Positions 54,273 through 63,837 of a DNA stretch of 64,000 nucleotides are shown here, piece after piece. The notes under the pieces were generated by a model, which did not search any database, had not been told where the DNA came from, and was given only the letters and a program-made list of their open reading frames with translations. The stretch comes from an uncultured Clostridia bacterium (GTDB lineage Bacteria; Bacillota; Clostridia; Christensenellales; UBA1242). The translations under genes were made by a program, and so were the position numbers. The stretch covers positions 124,001 through 188,000 of the forward strand of contig CAKVHT010000001.1 of the NCBI GenBank assembly GCA_934754375.1, written 5' to 3'. The first letter of the stretch is position 1; each line of letters opens with the position of its first letter.

Positions 54273-57200
54273 ATGAAAAACAAGTTTTTTAGAGCTTTGT
54301 CATGTTTGGGAGTTATTGCTTTTGCAATGTTTACTTTGTTTGCATGCGGACCAAGAAATCCAGGCAATGACGATTCTGACTTGGTGCCTGACAATGCGCA
54401 ATCATACATTAACATGAAATCGTCAGTAACCAGCAATAAAGTTGAATTAAAAATGACAAGCGACAGTGGAGTTGTTGGTTCATCAACCGTTAATGTTGTT
54501 GCTCTCAAGGCTTATCAATATCTTGAAGGCGATCAATTTGACGGTCTTTCAAAAGACAAAATCAAACTTAATGAAGTTGATCGTTATGTTGTTGGAGAAT
54601 ATAAACTTGGCACTGAAAAAACCATTTTATTGGATAGGTTTGCTGATGCTGGCAACACTGCTGGTTACGACAATCTCTACAATAAATATTATCTGGTGCA
54701 AGATGACAAGATTGTTAAAGGTCCAATCTACACAACAGAGATTGAAGCAAAATATAATTCTGTTCCAGTATTAAGTAACAAATCTAAAAAAGGTTTGTTC
54801 GCAGAGTGGAATGGTTTTTCAACATATAAAGATTTGGGTGCTTCTCACACTGTTATAAATTTTCCAATCGAAGAATTGATTCATCCAAATGAAATTTTTG
54901 AAGATGGCGAAGAAGTTGAATTGCCATTGTCTGAAGCAGACAAGAAGAATTACATTGAATTTGTTTCAAATGGCAAAAGTTACTATTTTGACAAAGATCT
55001 TGTAGCAGAATGGGATAAGGAAATTAAAAGTTATTACAGCCTTGGCTCACAAATAACTGCAATTATTATTGCTCGTCCAAATAGCAACGAAGAAAAATTC
55101 CCTCAAAAATTTACTTATGCGCCTTATTCAACACAGGGCACAAAGATGATGGGACTTAACACTTCAAATAGTTATGGTTTCAACTATTACATTGCTTTGA
55201 TAGAATTTTTGGCAAATCGTTATAGCGAAAACAACTTCGCAAATGGTTACATTTCAAATTATGTAATTGGCAATGAAATTGACTATGCAAAAGACTATAA
55301 CCGTATATCTGAAAAACAAGCAAGCCTTGACACTTATATGGAAGAATATTCTCGTCTTATGCGTTTAGCAAACTTGGCAACAAGGAAATATTCAAAAGAT
55401 ATAACAGTTTCAATCCCAACCACACAAGCATGGGCACAAAAAGGTTATACACTTTCTGGTGATCAGGTTCAAGCTTATGTTCCAAAGCAAATGATTGAGT
55501 GGCTTAATACAAAAACAAAAATGGAAGGCGATTATAACTGGGGTTTGGCACCACACGTTTATGGTTATCATCTTGCCCAAGCTGGTGTTTATTATTTGGA
55601 TACTTATAAAAATCCAAAATCGAACCTTGGCAATGGCGATTGGTATGGTGGCAGAAATGTTGGCATGACAAACGATTATAACACAACTTCAAAACTTACA
55701 TTTAGCAATCTTGAATTGCTTGATGATTATTTAAATCAAGATGGTTTAAAATTTGGCGATACTGTGCGCAGTGTTTATTTAACAGAGTCCGGTGTGTCAA
55801 GTTACTGGAATGGACAACTCTATGGTGGCGAAAATATTCAAGCCGGCATTATTGCTTCAGCATATTATAAAATTTCTCAATTAGACTCTATTAAAGCCTT
55901 CAGTTATTATCGTGCATTTGACAATCAAGAGGAAGCTGCTTCTTATGCTGTGTTCGGGTTGGTAAAAAATGATTTTCAGACAACCCCTTCAATTGAGACA
56001 AAACCTGCTTATAATGTTTACAAGTATATTGATACTCAATATTCTCAATATGTGGCAAATAAATATTTGAAATATATTGAATATTTTGACAAAAACCAGA
56101 ACCTTCAAAAATATAATAAAGGCTTTACATCATATTTGGATTTGTTGAATTTGTTTGAAACAAAACATGACTTTTCAACATTTGATTGGGCAAAAGCAAC
56201 ACCTGTAACAATTGACACTGTGTATGAATATGAAGACAAAATAGATATGGGCAATGTGAAGTTTGAAAGCAGAACTTTTATGTATGATGGAACAGCTCAT
56301 TCGCTTGCAATCACTGGCTCATTACCAGAGGGTGTAACTGTTCAATACGCACAAAACAATTCACTCACAAATATCGGCACTGTAACAGTAATGGCAACTT
56401 TCACAAAGAATGATGAAGTTGTTGCAAAACGTGTTGCTACACTTGAAGTTAGCAAAATCTATACAAACAAAAAAGTATATTCTATTGGTGAAAAAATTTA
56501 TGTAACACCTTACATTGATGATGATATTTCAAAAGATGCTTGGATTGGTATTTACAGAGAAAATGCTAGCATTGAATCAGACCCTTCATTATATTGGTAT
56601 TCATTTAATGCTGAACAAGACGGCAAACTTCACACAGTTTGTATCCAAGAGAAAGAAGATAATTTGCAGGGTTCAATCATCGCTGGCAATTATACAATCT
56701 GCTATTTTGTAGATGGCGGTTACAATGTTAGATATCAAACAACAATCAATGTTCGTCAATCAACCAAGATTGATGTGGACTTGACAAAAGTTGAGTTTAC
56801 AAGCGATTCAGCAATTCAAGATGGACAAGAACATTCACTTGCAATCACAGGCACATTACCAGAAGGCGTTACAGTAAGTTATGAAAACAACAACCAAACA
56901 CAACCTGGTATATATCAAGTCAAAGCAAACTTTATTCTTGATGGCAATGTTATCGAAACTCGTTATGCAGTTTTAACAATTGAGGCGGACAATATTGATC
57001 GTCTTCAACTCAACAAAACAGTTTTCGAACAAGGCGAAGATGTTATGGTAACAGCAACGGCAGTTACAAACTCAGCAAACAAAACATGGTGGGTTGGTTT
57101 GTATTTGGCTGATGATTCAGTTGAGACAGATGAATCAATTTATTGGTATTATGTAAAAGACGATGAACATACAAACGGAACAGCTTACAATATCAGACAA

Positions 57201-58025
57201 CAAAAATTAAATTCTTCACGTAAAGATTATGCAAATCTTCCAGTTGGCAATTATAAAGTTGTGCTTTTCAATACAACTGGCTATTCTGTTTTAAAAGTTG
57301 TTAACATCACAATTGTTCCTTCATCTTCGTCAGAAACAGGAACAATATCCACAGACAAAACAACTTATGAATTTGGCGAAACAGTTATGGTTACAGCAAC
57401 TTGTCCAACAAATGCAGGTTCATCAACATATTGGGTTGGGCTTTATTTAGCAAATGAAACACCTTCATCATCAGTAGTTTCAATTTATTGGTATTATGTA
57501 AAAGATGACAATCACACATCAGGCACAGCTTATGATATAAAACAACAAACAAGCAATCCTAGCCGTGGCGATTACATCAATTTGCCAGCAGGTAATTATA
57601 AGTTTGTATTGTTCAATACTTCTGGCGAAATTGAAGCAACCACTGAGTTTGAAATTATTGCCCCAACAGTGACAGGACAACCAAGTGTTGCTTCTGCCAA
57701 CATTCAATATGCAGTTGGTGATGATGTTATGGTAACAGCAGTTGCTCCAAACGACGGAAAATATTATTGGGTTGGTTTGTATTTAGAATCTGACGATGTA
57801 ACCACAACAAAATCAATTTATTGGTTTGAAGTTTCAACTTCAACCGATAATACTTGGTTGTGCGTGCCATCTGGTCAACAATTAACAAATATCAAATTTG
57901 CAACAGCAAACGTTGAACGTGCAGATTTGGCAGATTTGCCTGCCGGTGATTACAAATTTGTTTTGTTCAATTCAAGTGGTTATACAATTGTGGCAACATC
58001 ATCATTTACAATAGTAGGTGCATAA
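54273..58025 (+). CDS. Large lipoprotein, DUF5722-like glycosidase-like domain with surface modules
   Basis: 1250 residues. Lipobox LFAC (Cys about 25). A beta N-terminal part leads to a TIM-barrel-like domain (about 170-640) that I recognise as DUF5722; GLNTSNSYGFNYYIALIEFL and YVIGNEIDYAKD (Glu about 335) and LTESGVSS (Glu about 504) fit the acid/base and nucleophile strands of clan-A glycosidases. Then two MBG-like domains (about 661-728, 835-908) alternate with four copies of a roughly 100-residue module (about 729-828, 909-1017, 1023-1130, 1135-1250) with WVGLYL...IYWYYV...NYKFVLF. No LPxTG; the protein is lipid-anchored. Translation is coupled to the next gene (TAATG overlap). Its substrate, probably a polysaccharide, is unknown. 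Confidence 0.82.
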   Translation: MKNKFFRALSCLGVIAFAMFTLFACGPRNPGNDDSDLVPDNAQSYINMKSSVTSNKVELKMTSDSGVVGSSTVNVVALKAYQYLEGDQFDGLSKDKIKLNEVDRYVVGEYKLGTEKTILLDRFADAGNTAGYDNLYNKYYLVQDDKIVKGPIYTTEIEAKYNSVPVLSNKSKKGLFAEWNGFSTYKDLGASHTVINFPIEELIHPNEIFEDGEEVELPLSEADKKNYIEFVSNGKSYYFDKDLVAEWDKEIKSYYSLGSQITAIIIARPNSNEEKFPQKFTYAPYSTQGTKMMGLNTSNSYGFNYYIALIEFLANRYSENNFANGYISNYVIGNEIDYAKDYNRISEKQASLDTYMEEYSRLMRLANLATRKYSKDITVSIPTTQAWAQKGYTLSGDQVQAYVPKQMIEWLNTKTKMEGDYNWGLAPHVYGYHLAQAGVYYLDTYKNPKSNLGNGDWYGGRNVGMTNDYNTTSKLTFSNLELLDDYLNQDGLKFGDTVRSVYLTESGVSSYWNGQLYGGENIQAGIIASAYYKISQLDSIKAFSYYRAFDNQEEAASYAVFGLVKNDFQTTPSIETKPAYNVYKYIDTQYSQYVANKYLKYIEYFDKNQNLQKYNKGFTSYLDLLNLFETKHDFSTFDWAKATPVTIDTVYEYEDKIDMGNVKFESRTFMYDGTAHSLAITGSLPEGVTVQYAQNNSLTNIGTVTVMATFTKNDEVVAKRVATLEVSKIYTNKKVYSIGEKIYVTPYIDDDISKDAWIGIYRENASIESDPSLYWYSFNAEQDGKLHTVCIQEKEDNLQGSIIAGNYTICYFVDGGYNVRYQTTINVRQSTKIDVDLTKVEFTSDSAIQDGQEHSLAITGTLPEGVTVSYENNNQTQPGIYQVKANFILDGNVIETRYAVLTIEADNIDRLQLNKTVFEQGEDVMVTATAVTNSANKTWWVGLYLADDSVETDESIYWYYVKDDEHTNGTAYNIRQQKLNSSRKDYANLPVGNYKVVLFNTTGYSVLKVVNITIVPSSSSETGTISTDKTTYEFGETVMVTATCPTNAGSSTYWVGLYLANETPSSSVVSIYWYYVKDDNHTSGTAYDIKQQTSNPSRGDYINLPAGNYKFVLFNTSGEIEATTEFEIIAPTVTGQPSVASANIQYAVGDDVMVTAVAPNDGKYYWVGLYLESDDVTTTKSIYWFEVSTSTDNTWLCVPSGQQLTNIKFATANVERADLADLPAGDYKFVLFNSSGYTIVATSSFTIVGA

Positions 58026-59668
58026 TGAAATATTTGGCAAAACAAATTATGCATTATTTGCTGATTGCTGTGTTTATGATTGCATCAATATGTTGCTTTA
58101 CCGCATGCAGAAAAGATGGAGTAAAAAACAGCAGTTTAATCGTAAGTAAATCAAATTATATGTCGGGTGAAGAAATCGTCATAACGGCATCAGGTGATGA
58201 TGACGATTGGGTTGGTATTTATCGTGAAAAAGACGAAGTAAAAAAAGTTGACCCAATTGCAAAATACAGTGTTTACAATGGCGGTTTCTTGTCTGGACAA
58301 AGCTATATTGTCCAAAGGTCGGCAACATTCAGTGAAAGCAGACTTTCATTTAAAAATTTCCCAGCGGTTAAATACAAAGCAGTTTTATTTGGTTCGCAGG
58401 GCACAAACAAAATATTAAAAACCGAGCATTTTGCTGTTGATAAAACATCTTTGACAAAACCAATTGCACCAATCAAAATGTCATATAATCCAACTTATGC
58501 GGGTTCTGGTTTGGCTGATGGTGTGCTAAATGTTGAATTTGCTAAAGATAATTTCAATGCAACAGAATTATTGCTTTATTGGGCTGATGAAAATGGTATT
58601 TTACAAGATTGGACAGCATTGGCAAAAGTTAAAATTAGTTCAAATCCATTCAAGTACAAATTCGTTTCAGGTTCAATTATTCCGCCTGAAGCGACAGCGA
58701 TTAGGGCATACTCAATCAACAAACTTGGCATTAGTGAATCATATTGCCAAATTAATTTGCCCCAAAATTCTGGATACGATATGTCTGGCAACACTTTGAC
58801 AAAATTCCAAGTTGTTTCTGATGTGCACATTGCTGTTAAAGACCAACATTTAGCAAGTTCAGATGCAAAAGAATTGCATGCAAGTCATTTAAAATCAATG
58901 GCAGAAGATATAGTTTCAACCTGCCCAACCAGCGATGCACTGATTGTTGTTGGAGATATTGCCAATTCAGGGCAAGAAAGTGAATGGCAAAAAAATGCGG
59001 AAATTTTAAATAGTGTGTCAGGAATACCGTCCACATATTATGCGATTGGCAATCATGATTTATATAACGGTTCATATAAAACTCAAATCGGCTATTTTTA
59101 CAAATATGCCAATGTTCAATCTGTATATTATGAAAAGGAAATCAGCGGTTTTCATCACATCTTCTTGGGGTCAGAATCTAATAACAAAAGTGGTGTGGAT
59201 GCTGACTTGACAAACACTCAACTTGATTGGTTTGAAAATAGGTTGAAAACAATAACCAGTCAAGAACCAAACAAACAAATATTTGTATATTTACATCAGT
59301 CACTTTATAACACAATCGCTGGCAGTTTTAAGGGTCAGGGATGGAGCGGTGTGATGCAGGACCAGCGTTTGAGAGAAATTTTAAAAAAATATCCTCAAGT
59401 TTATCTGTTTAATGGGCATAGCCATTGGGATTTGAACAGTGTTGGCAATATGCATAACGCAACAAGCGAATTGCCAAACATTTTCAACACTGCTTCAGTG
59501 GGGTATTTGTGGTCTAGTTACGATAATCCTACTGGGGACTACCTCCGTGGTTCACAAGGCTATTATATCCGAGTCTATCACAACAAAGTTTTGGTGCTTG
59601 GCAGAGATTTTGAACAGGGCAAATATATTTCATCAGCTTGCTACGAAACCAAAATTTATAAAAAATAA
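58025..59668 (+). CDS. Secreted metallophosphoesterase lipoprotein with shared module
   Basis: 547 residues. Signal and lipobox FTAC (Cys about 28), then one copy (about 38-140) of the same module as in the preceding protein (DDWVGIYRE...VKYKAVLFGSQG). A fibronectin-like segment (about 150-250) precedes a calcineurin-like phosphoesterase: VVSDVHIAV, VVGDIANSG, AIGNHDLYNG, FVYLHQSLYN and FNGHSHWDLNS hold all the metal ligands. It probably removes phosphate from an extracellular polymer or nucleotide in concert with the glycosidase-like protein. The start codon overlaps the upstream stop by one base. Confidence 0.88.
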   Translation: MKYLAKQIMHYLLIAVFMIASICCFTACRKDGVKNSSLIVSKSNYMSGEEIVITASGDDDDWVGIYREKDEVKKVDPIAKYSVYNGGFLSGQSYIVQRSATFSESRLSFKNFPAVKYKAVLFGSQGTNKILKTEHFAVDKTSLTKPIAPIKMSYNPTYAGSGLADGVLNVEFAKDNFNATELLLYWADENGILQDWTALAKVKISSNPFKYKFVSGSIIPPEATAIRAYSINKLGISESYCQINLPQNSGYDMSGNTLTKFQVVSDVHIAVKDQHLASSDAKELHASHLKSMAEDIVSTCPTSDALIVVGDIANSGQESEWQKNAEILNSVSGIPSTYYAIGNHDLYNGSYKTQIGYFYKYANVQSVYYEKEISGFHHIFLGSESNNKSGVDADLTNTQLDWFENRLKTITSQEPNKQIFVYLHQSLYNTIAGSFKGQGWSGVMQDQRLREILKKYPQVYLFNGHSHWDLNSVGNMHNATSELPNIFNTASVGYLWSSYDNPTGDYLRGSQGYYIRVYHNKVLVLGRDFEQGKYISSACYETKIYKK

Positions 59669-59727
59669 ATTCCAATTTAAGCTAAAATAACAACCAAATT
59701 CAAAAACATGATTTTTGATATTGTAAA

Positions 59728-59790
59728 AAACAAGCCATATTGAAGTGTTTGTGTTAGAGATACACATTTCATATACAGCTTGTTTTTTTA
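59728..59790 (+). terminator. Long imperfect hairpin, probable terminator
   Basis: AAAACAAGC at the base pairs with GCTTGTTTT and runs into T; the inner 45 bases also pair imperfectly (TATTGAAGTG.. / ..CATTTCATATA). Much longer than the other terminators of the window. It touches the 3' end of the tRNA-Arg gene on the other strand. Confidence 0.6.
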
Positions 59791-59867
<77 letters not shown>

Positions 59868-59927
59868 ATTCGGATTGGTTTTAGGCTACATCGTTTACCC
59901 ATTTTACCTAGACAAAGATACCATATT

Positions 59928-59945
59928 GACAAAGTTTTGTCAAGA
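59928..59945 (-). promoter_or_regulatory. Palindrome at the tRNA-Arg promoter
   Basis: TTGACAAA-AC-TTTGTCAA, perfect 8-bp arms. Its left half is the -35 box of a minus-strand promoter (TTGACA, 17 bases, TATCTT) that reads into tRNA-Arg. It may be an operator or an accidental overlap. Confidence 0.5.
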
Positions 59946-60014
59946 CAAAAAGCTTTTATGCGATTTATTGGTATAATATTGTATTTTAAGTTACAAACAT
60001 TATAATGCGGTTGT

Positions 60015-60587
60015 TTATTTGAACTTTAATGTTGAACTTATAGTGAGATAATATTTGTTATCGTGTTCGTCTGTTAAAGTTTTTGATTTGTGATAAATTT
60101 CGGTGGTGTTGGTGTTTTTTATTTTTATATTGCCAAAAAGTTTTAACTCACTTTCAAAAACAGTCCAATATTTTGTGTAAAGCGCGGTTTGATTAATTAT
60201 TTGTTTGAGCATTGTTTGCTGATAGGTATTAAAATACCTTTTAATAATCTTCTGATTAGGTTTTGAAAATTTTTGTACGTCAATGCCGATGGGGTGGTCA
60301 GAAACAGCAACCACCACCAAGTTATGGCTGTGTGATATATTGAAGTGGATTTTTAATGATTTATCCTTAAATACAGGCTTACCATTTTTATCATGAACAA
60401 TTTCTATTTGATCCAAATCAATGTTTAATGATTTTAACAATGTTTTCAAGGCTATATATGAATATATTACAGACTTTTTGTCACAATTAAGTTTATAGTC
60501 ATTCATGCGGTTGAAAAAATAGGGGTTAGATGGTTGCTGACCTTTTAATTCTTTATTAGAAATGTCTATAATTTTTATTTTATTCAT
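60015..60587 (-). CDS. Sfp-type 4'-phosphopantetheinyl transferase
   Basis: 190 residues. GKPVFKDKSLKIHFNISHSHNLVVVAV and GIDVQKF hold the Mg and CoA site; YWTVFESELKLFG is the second signature (W-x-x-x-E-x-x-x-K). It loads phosphopantetheine on carrier proteins; the acyl carrier protein at 26943 is a possible client. No peptide synthetase or polyketide gene is in the window. No ribosome site is seen before the ATG at 60587; the gene lies 39 bases behind the Dus gene and is probably co-transcribed. Confidence 0.82.
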   Translation of the reverse strand: MNKIKIIDISNKELKGQQPSNPYFFNRMNDYKLNCDKKSVIYSYIALKTLLKSLNIDLDQIEIVHDKNGKPVFKDKSLKIHFNISHSHNLVVVAVSDHPIGIDVQKFSKPNQKIIKRYFNTYQQTMLKQIINQTALYTKYWTVFESELKLFGNIKIKNTNTTEIYHKSKTLTDEHDNKYYLTISSTLKFK

Positions 60588-60626
60588 ATTAAATTTTTTA
60601 ATTAAATTTTAGGCTGTTGCTTTTTG

Positions 60627-61535
60627 TTATAACAGTGAAATTAAATCTTCAATTTCTTTTAAAGTTGTAAACTGCATGATTTTTAGTTTTGTTTGTGTTG
60701 CAAGAGGTGTGGACTTTACATACCACATTAAATGTTTTTTAAAGTATGCCACAAGTGTTTTTTCGCTTTTAAAATATGTTTTAAGCAATTGCAAATGATT
60801 GATAATTGCTTGTTTTTTGCTATATGGTTCATTTTTTTTGGCAAGAGTACTAAATATTTCAGGATTTCCCATTGCGTGTCTGCCAATCATCACTCCTGCA
60901 CAACCAATTGATTTTGCAAACTCAATATCCTCATTAGAAGATATATCCCCAGACCAAAACACAGGTATATTGATGCTTTGAACAAGTTTTACATAGGCAT
61001 TTTTATCAACTTCTCCAGCATAACCTTGTTCGCGAGTTCTGGCATGCAATGTTACAAATGTCACACCGCATTCTTCACACATTTTGGCGAAATCAATAAA
61101 ATTCTCAATGCCGTTTATTCCCAGTCTAAATTTCACAGATACTGGTCTATTTGAATATTTAACCAAAGCGGATATAACTTTGCGAGAGTTTTCAATATCT
61201 GCCATCATGGCACTGCCGTCATGATTTTTGACAATTTTAGGAGCAGGACAACCGCAATTTAAATCTATAAAATCAAATTTTTCAAAACGACTATCACTGA
61301 TTAATTTTGCAATTTCTGGGTCGTGAAAAAACACTTGACAGCCACGGATAGCAGAGGATTCCTCTCTTAACATTTTTTCAGTTGTTTTGCTGTTGTTTTG
61401 AAATGCTTTTAAACTTATCATTTCGGTTACAACCATATCAGCACCAAAATCTGCGCAAATTTTTCTAAACGCAAAATCTGTAACACCTGCCATAGGTGCC
61501 AATGCAATCATAAAATGGTCAAAATTCAATTTCAT
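60627..61535 (-). CDS. tRNA-dihydrouridine synthase
   Basis: 302 residues. FMN-dependent enzyme reducing uridines in tRNA D-loops. LAPMAGVTDFAFRKIC is the family start (FMN site), DLNCGCPAPKIVKNHDGSAMM holds the catalytic Cys, VSVKFRLGI and LHARTREQGYAG follow, and VMIGRHAMGNPEIF ends the barrel. A C-terminal helical RNA-binding part is shorter than in E. coli enzymes. DusB-like in order, but the subtype is not certain. Leaderless. Confidence 0.92.
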   Translation of the reverse strand: MKLNFDHFMIALAPMAGVTDFAFRKICADFGADMVVTEMISLKAFQNNSKTTEKMLREESSAIRGCQVFFHDPEIAKLISDSRFEKFDFIDLNCGCPAPKIVKNHDGSAMMADIENSRKVISALVKYSNRPVSVKFRLGINGIENFIDFAKMCEECGVTFVTLHARTREQGYAGEVDKNAYVKLVQSINIPVFWSGDISSNEDIEFAKSIGCAGVMIGRHAMGNPEIFSTLAKKNEPYSKKQAIINHLQLLKTYFKSEKTLVAYFKKHLMWYVKSTPLATQTKLKIMQFTTLKEIEDLISLL

Positions 61536-61569
61536 ATTTAGATTATATAAAAAATAAAAAAAATATCAA
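61536..61569 (-). promoter_or_regulatory. Promoter of leaderless dus gene
   Basis: Minus strand: TTGATA (61564-61569), 16-base spacer, TATAAT (61542-61547), 6 bases, ATG at 61535. Confidence 0.78.
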
Positions 61570-61756
61570 ACTGAACAAATATAAAAATTTTAATTATTTT
61601 TAACAAACATTAAAAAAAATAACAAAAATATTCAAATTATATTGGATTAATAATATTTTTAATAAATTTTTATTATTTATTTTATATATCGTTAATATTT
61701 AATGATGATAATTAAAAATTAATTTTGTAAATATTTTAAATTAAAAAGCAAAAAAT

Positions 61757-63280
61757 ATGAATATGAAAAAGAATAATTTTTTATCTGGTGCACTTATTTT
61801 ATCTGTTGGTGGAATTTTGGCAAAAATTTTCAGTGCGATTTATAGAATTGGCTTAACAAGAATTTTGGGTGGCGAGGGAATTGGACTTTATCAATTAATC
61901 TTTCCGCTGTATTCATTGTGTGTTGTTGTCACAACTGCAGGACTACCAATGGCAATATCCAAAGTTATTTCAAGATATAAAGATTGTCAATCAAACATCA
62001 TAAAAAAATGTTTAAGAACAACAATGCTGATATCTTTGTTTATCGGATTGATTCTTGCGGGGTTTAGCAAGCCATTGGCAAATTTGCAAGGGGCAAATGA
62101 TATATGGATATGCTATTTGATATTGGCGCCGACAATTATGATTATCAGTGCAACAAGCGTCTTGCGAGGATATTTCCAAGGCTTAGGGTATTTTGCACCT
62201 AGCACAGTATCAAATGTGAGTGAACAATTTGTTAAACTTGTTGTTGGCTTGGTTGCAAGTTTGGTTTTGATAAAAGTAAGTTTAATTATGGCCATAATTG
62301 GGGCGGTTGTATCTATTGTTGTTAGTGAAATTATATCTTTGCTAATATTGGTTTTGTACCTTAAGAAAAAACCTTTGAAAAACAATGTCACAGATTGTGA
62401 AATATCAACAAAACAAATATTTAAAGATGTGTTGCCGATTACGTTGACTAATGTGATTTTGCCAATAAGCAGTTTTATAGATAGTGTGCTAGTGGTCAAT
62501 TTGCTTGCTATAAATTTTAGCAAACAAATGTCAATTTTTATGTATGGTGTTGAATCTGGTGCGGTTGGGTCATTAATCAGTTTACCAACGATATTTTCAT
62601 TTGCTATTGCAAGTGTTTTGTTGCCAAGTTTATCAACAAACAGCCGTGTTCAAAATAAAACATACAAACTTGCTTTGGGTTTAAAAATTGTTTTGATAAT
62701 TACTATACCTTGTGTGATTTGTTTTACACTTATACCTGATAAACTAATAGAGATATTATATTCAAACAACCTGTCAGGATATGGTGTGGAAGGATTAAAT
62801 ATGGCTTTTAGGCTACTAACGATAAGTGGTTTTGGTGTTGTTTTCTTGGCTATTAATCAGTTGTATTCAAGTTGCTTACAGGCAATGGATAAAAGGTATG
62901 CAACGGTTAGGAATTTGATTATTGCGGTTGCTGTTAAATTTGTGATTGAATTGATATTTATGCCAAGTTCAATGATAAATATATATGCGTTGGCAATAGG
63001 AAATACCGCATGCTATATTACCGCAATGGCATTAAATCATTTGGAAATATTGCAAAGTTTCCCATTGAAGTTTGATTATATGTTTATGTGTAAATTATTG
63101 TTGTGTAATGCTATTATGCTTGTTGCATTAATTACTTTTATGACAATTTGTAAAACAGTTTTAACTAGTCTGCTTGGATTGGTTTTGGTTGGCTTGATTT
63201 ATATTGCTTGCTTGTTTTTGTTCAAGGTTTTCAACAATAAAGATATTGCAATGTTCAAATATAAAACAATACGTCAATAA
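61757..63280 (+). CDS. SpoVB/MurJ-family oligosaccharide flippase
   Basis: 507 residues with 12-14 helices. The start (LSVGGILAKIFSAIYRIGLTRILGGEGIGLYQLIFPLYSL) is that of SpoVB/polysaccharide transporters in Bacillota. It probably flips lipid-linked wall precursors, needed for the spore cortex if SpoVB, or for vegetative wall. ATG at 61757 has no ribosome site; the ATG at 61763 is an alternative. The HU gene follows on the same strand 68 bases later with its own ribosome site, as in the mfd-spoVT-spoVB-hup order of Clostridia. Confidence 0.85.
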   Translation: MNMKKNNFLSGALILSVGGILAKIFSAIYRIGLTRILGGEGIGLYQLIFPLYSLCVVVTTAGLPMAISKVISRYKDCQSNIIKKCLRTTMLISLFIGLILAGFSKPLANLQGANDIWICYLILAPTIMIISATSVLRGYFQGLGYFAPSTVSNVSEQFVKLVVGLVASLVLIKVSLIMAIIGAVVSIVVSEIISLLILVLYLKKKPLKNNVTDCEISTKQIFKDVLPITLTNVILPISSFIDSVLVVNLLAINFSKQMSIFMYGVESGAVGSLISLPTIFSFAIASVLLPSLSTNSRVQNKTYKLALGLKIVLIITIPCVICFTLIPDKLIEILYSNNLSGYGVEGLNMAFRLLTISGFGVVFLAINQLYSSCLQAMDKRYATVRNLIIAVAVKFVIELIFMPSSMINIYALAIGNTACYITAMALNHLEILQSFPLKFDYMFMCKLLLCNAIMLVALITFMTICKTVLTSLLGLVLVGLIYIACLFLFKVFNNKDIAMFKYKTIRQ

Positions 63281-63348
63281 ACTTGTTGAAAAAATGATTA
63301 AAACCGATTGGTTTGGTAACAACTTTTATATGACAAAAGGAGAGATGT

Positions 63349-63621
63349 ATGAATAAAAATGAATTTATTAATCAGGTAAACACCAAAACAGGTTTAACAA
63401 AAAAGGACTGTAAATTGTGTTTGGAAACAATAATAGATGTTATTAAAGATGCGCTTAAAAATGGCGATAGTGTTACACTTTCTAATTTTGGAAAATTTAA
63501 AGTGAACCAAATCAAATCCAAACCAATATATAGTTTTCAGACAGGGCAAACATATTTGGCTGGACAAAGAAAAACACCAGTCTTTAAGGCAAGTGACTGT
63601 TTGAAAAGAAGTGTTAAATAG
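63349..63621 (+). CDS. hup: HU-type DNA-binding protein
   Basis: 90 residues. MNKNEFINQV and LSNFGKFKV are HU/IHF family signatures. The DNA-clasping arm reads YSFQTGQTYLAGQRKTPVFKAS, unlike the usual RNPQTGE stretch, with the Pro at the kink not in its place; the arm may bind DNA differently. AAAGGAG precedes the ATG. Nucleoid-associated; it would coat the many A/T-only spacers. Confidence 0.9.
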   Translation: MNKNEFINQVNTKTGLTKKDCKLCLETIIDVIKDALKNGDSVTLSNFGKFKVNQIKSKPIYSFQTGQTYLAGQRKTPVFKASDCLKRSVK

Positions 63622-63808
63622 ACTGAAAAAAAATTATAATAATTAATATTTAAATATAAAAAAATTAATTTTTGCTATAATTTTAGTGGTTTTTTTAATA
63701 ATTTTTTTACAAATTTAATTATTTTATAATTTTAATTGTTAAAAATTAAATAGTGAATATTAAAAAAATATATTTTTAACAAATATATTATGCCTTATCA
63801 GTTGCAAT
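63622..63808. other. A/T-rich spacer after hup
   Basis: About 190 bases, nearly all A/T; no gene. Confidence 0.5.
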
Positions 63809-63837
63809 AAAAAAGCAAGAATTATCTTGCTTTTTTT
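63809..63837. terminator. Bidirectional terminator containing the tadA stop codon
   Basis: AAAAGCAAGA / TCTTGCTTTT with loop ATTA; the tadA stop (TAA on the minus strand, 63822-63824) lies in the loop. Confidence 0.85.

Noticed and set aside
59728..59790. Known structured RNA (6S, SRP or tmRNA fragment)
   Set aside because: Too short and lacking the conserved loops of these RNAs; best read as a long terminator-like hairpin.
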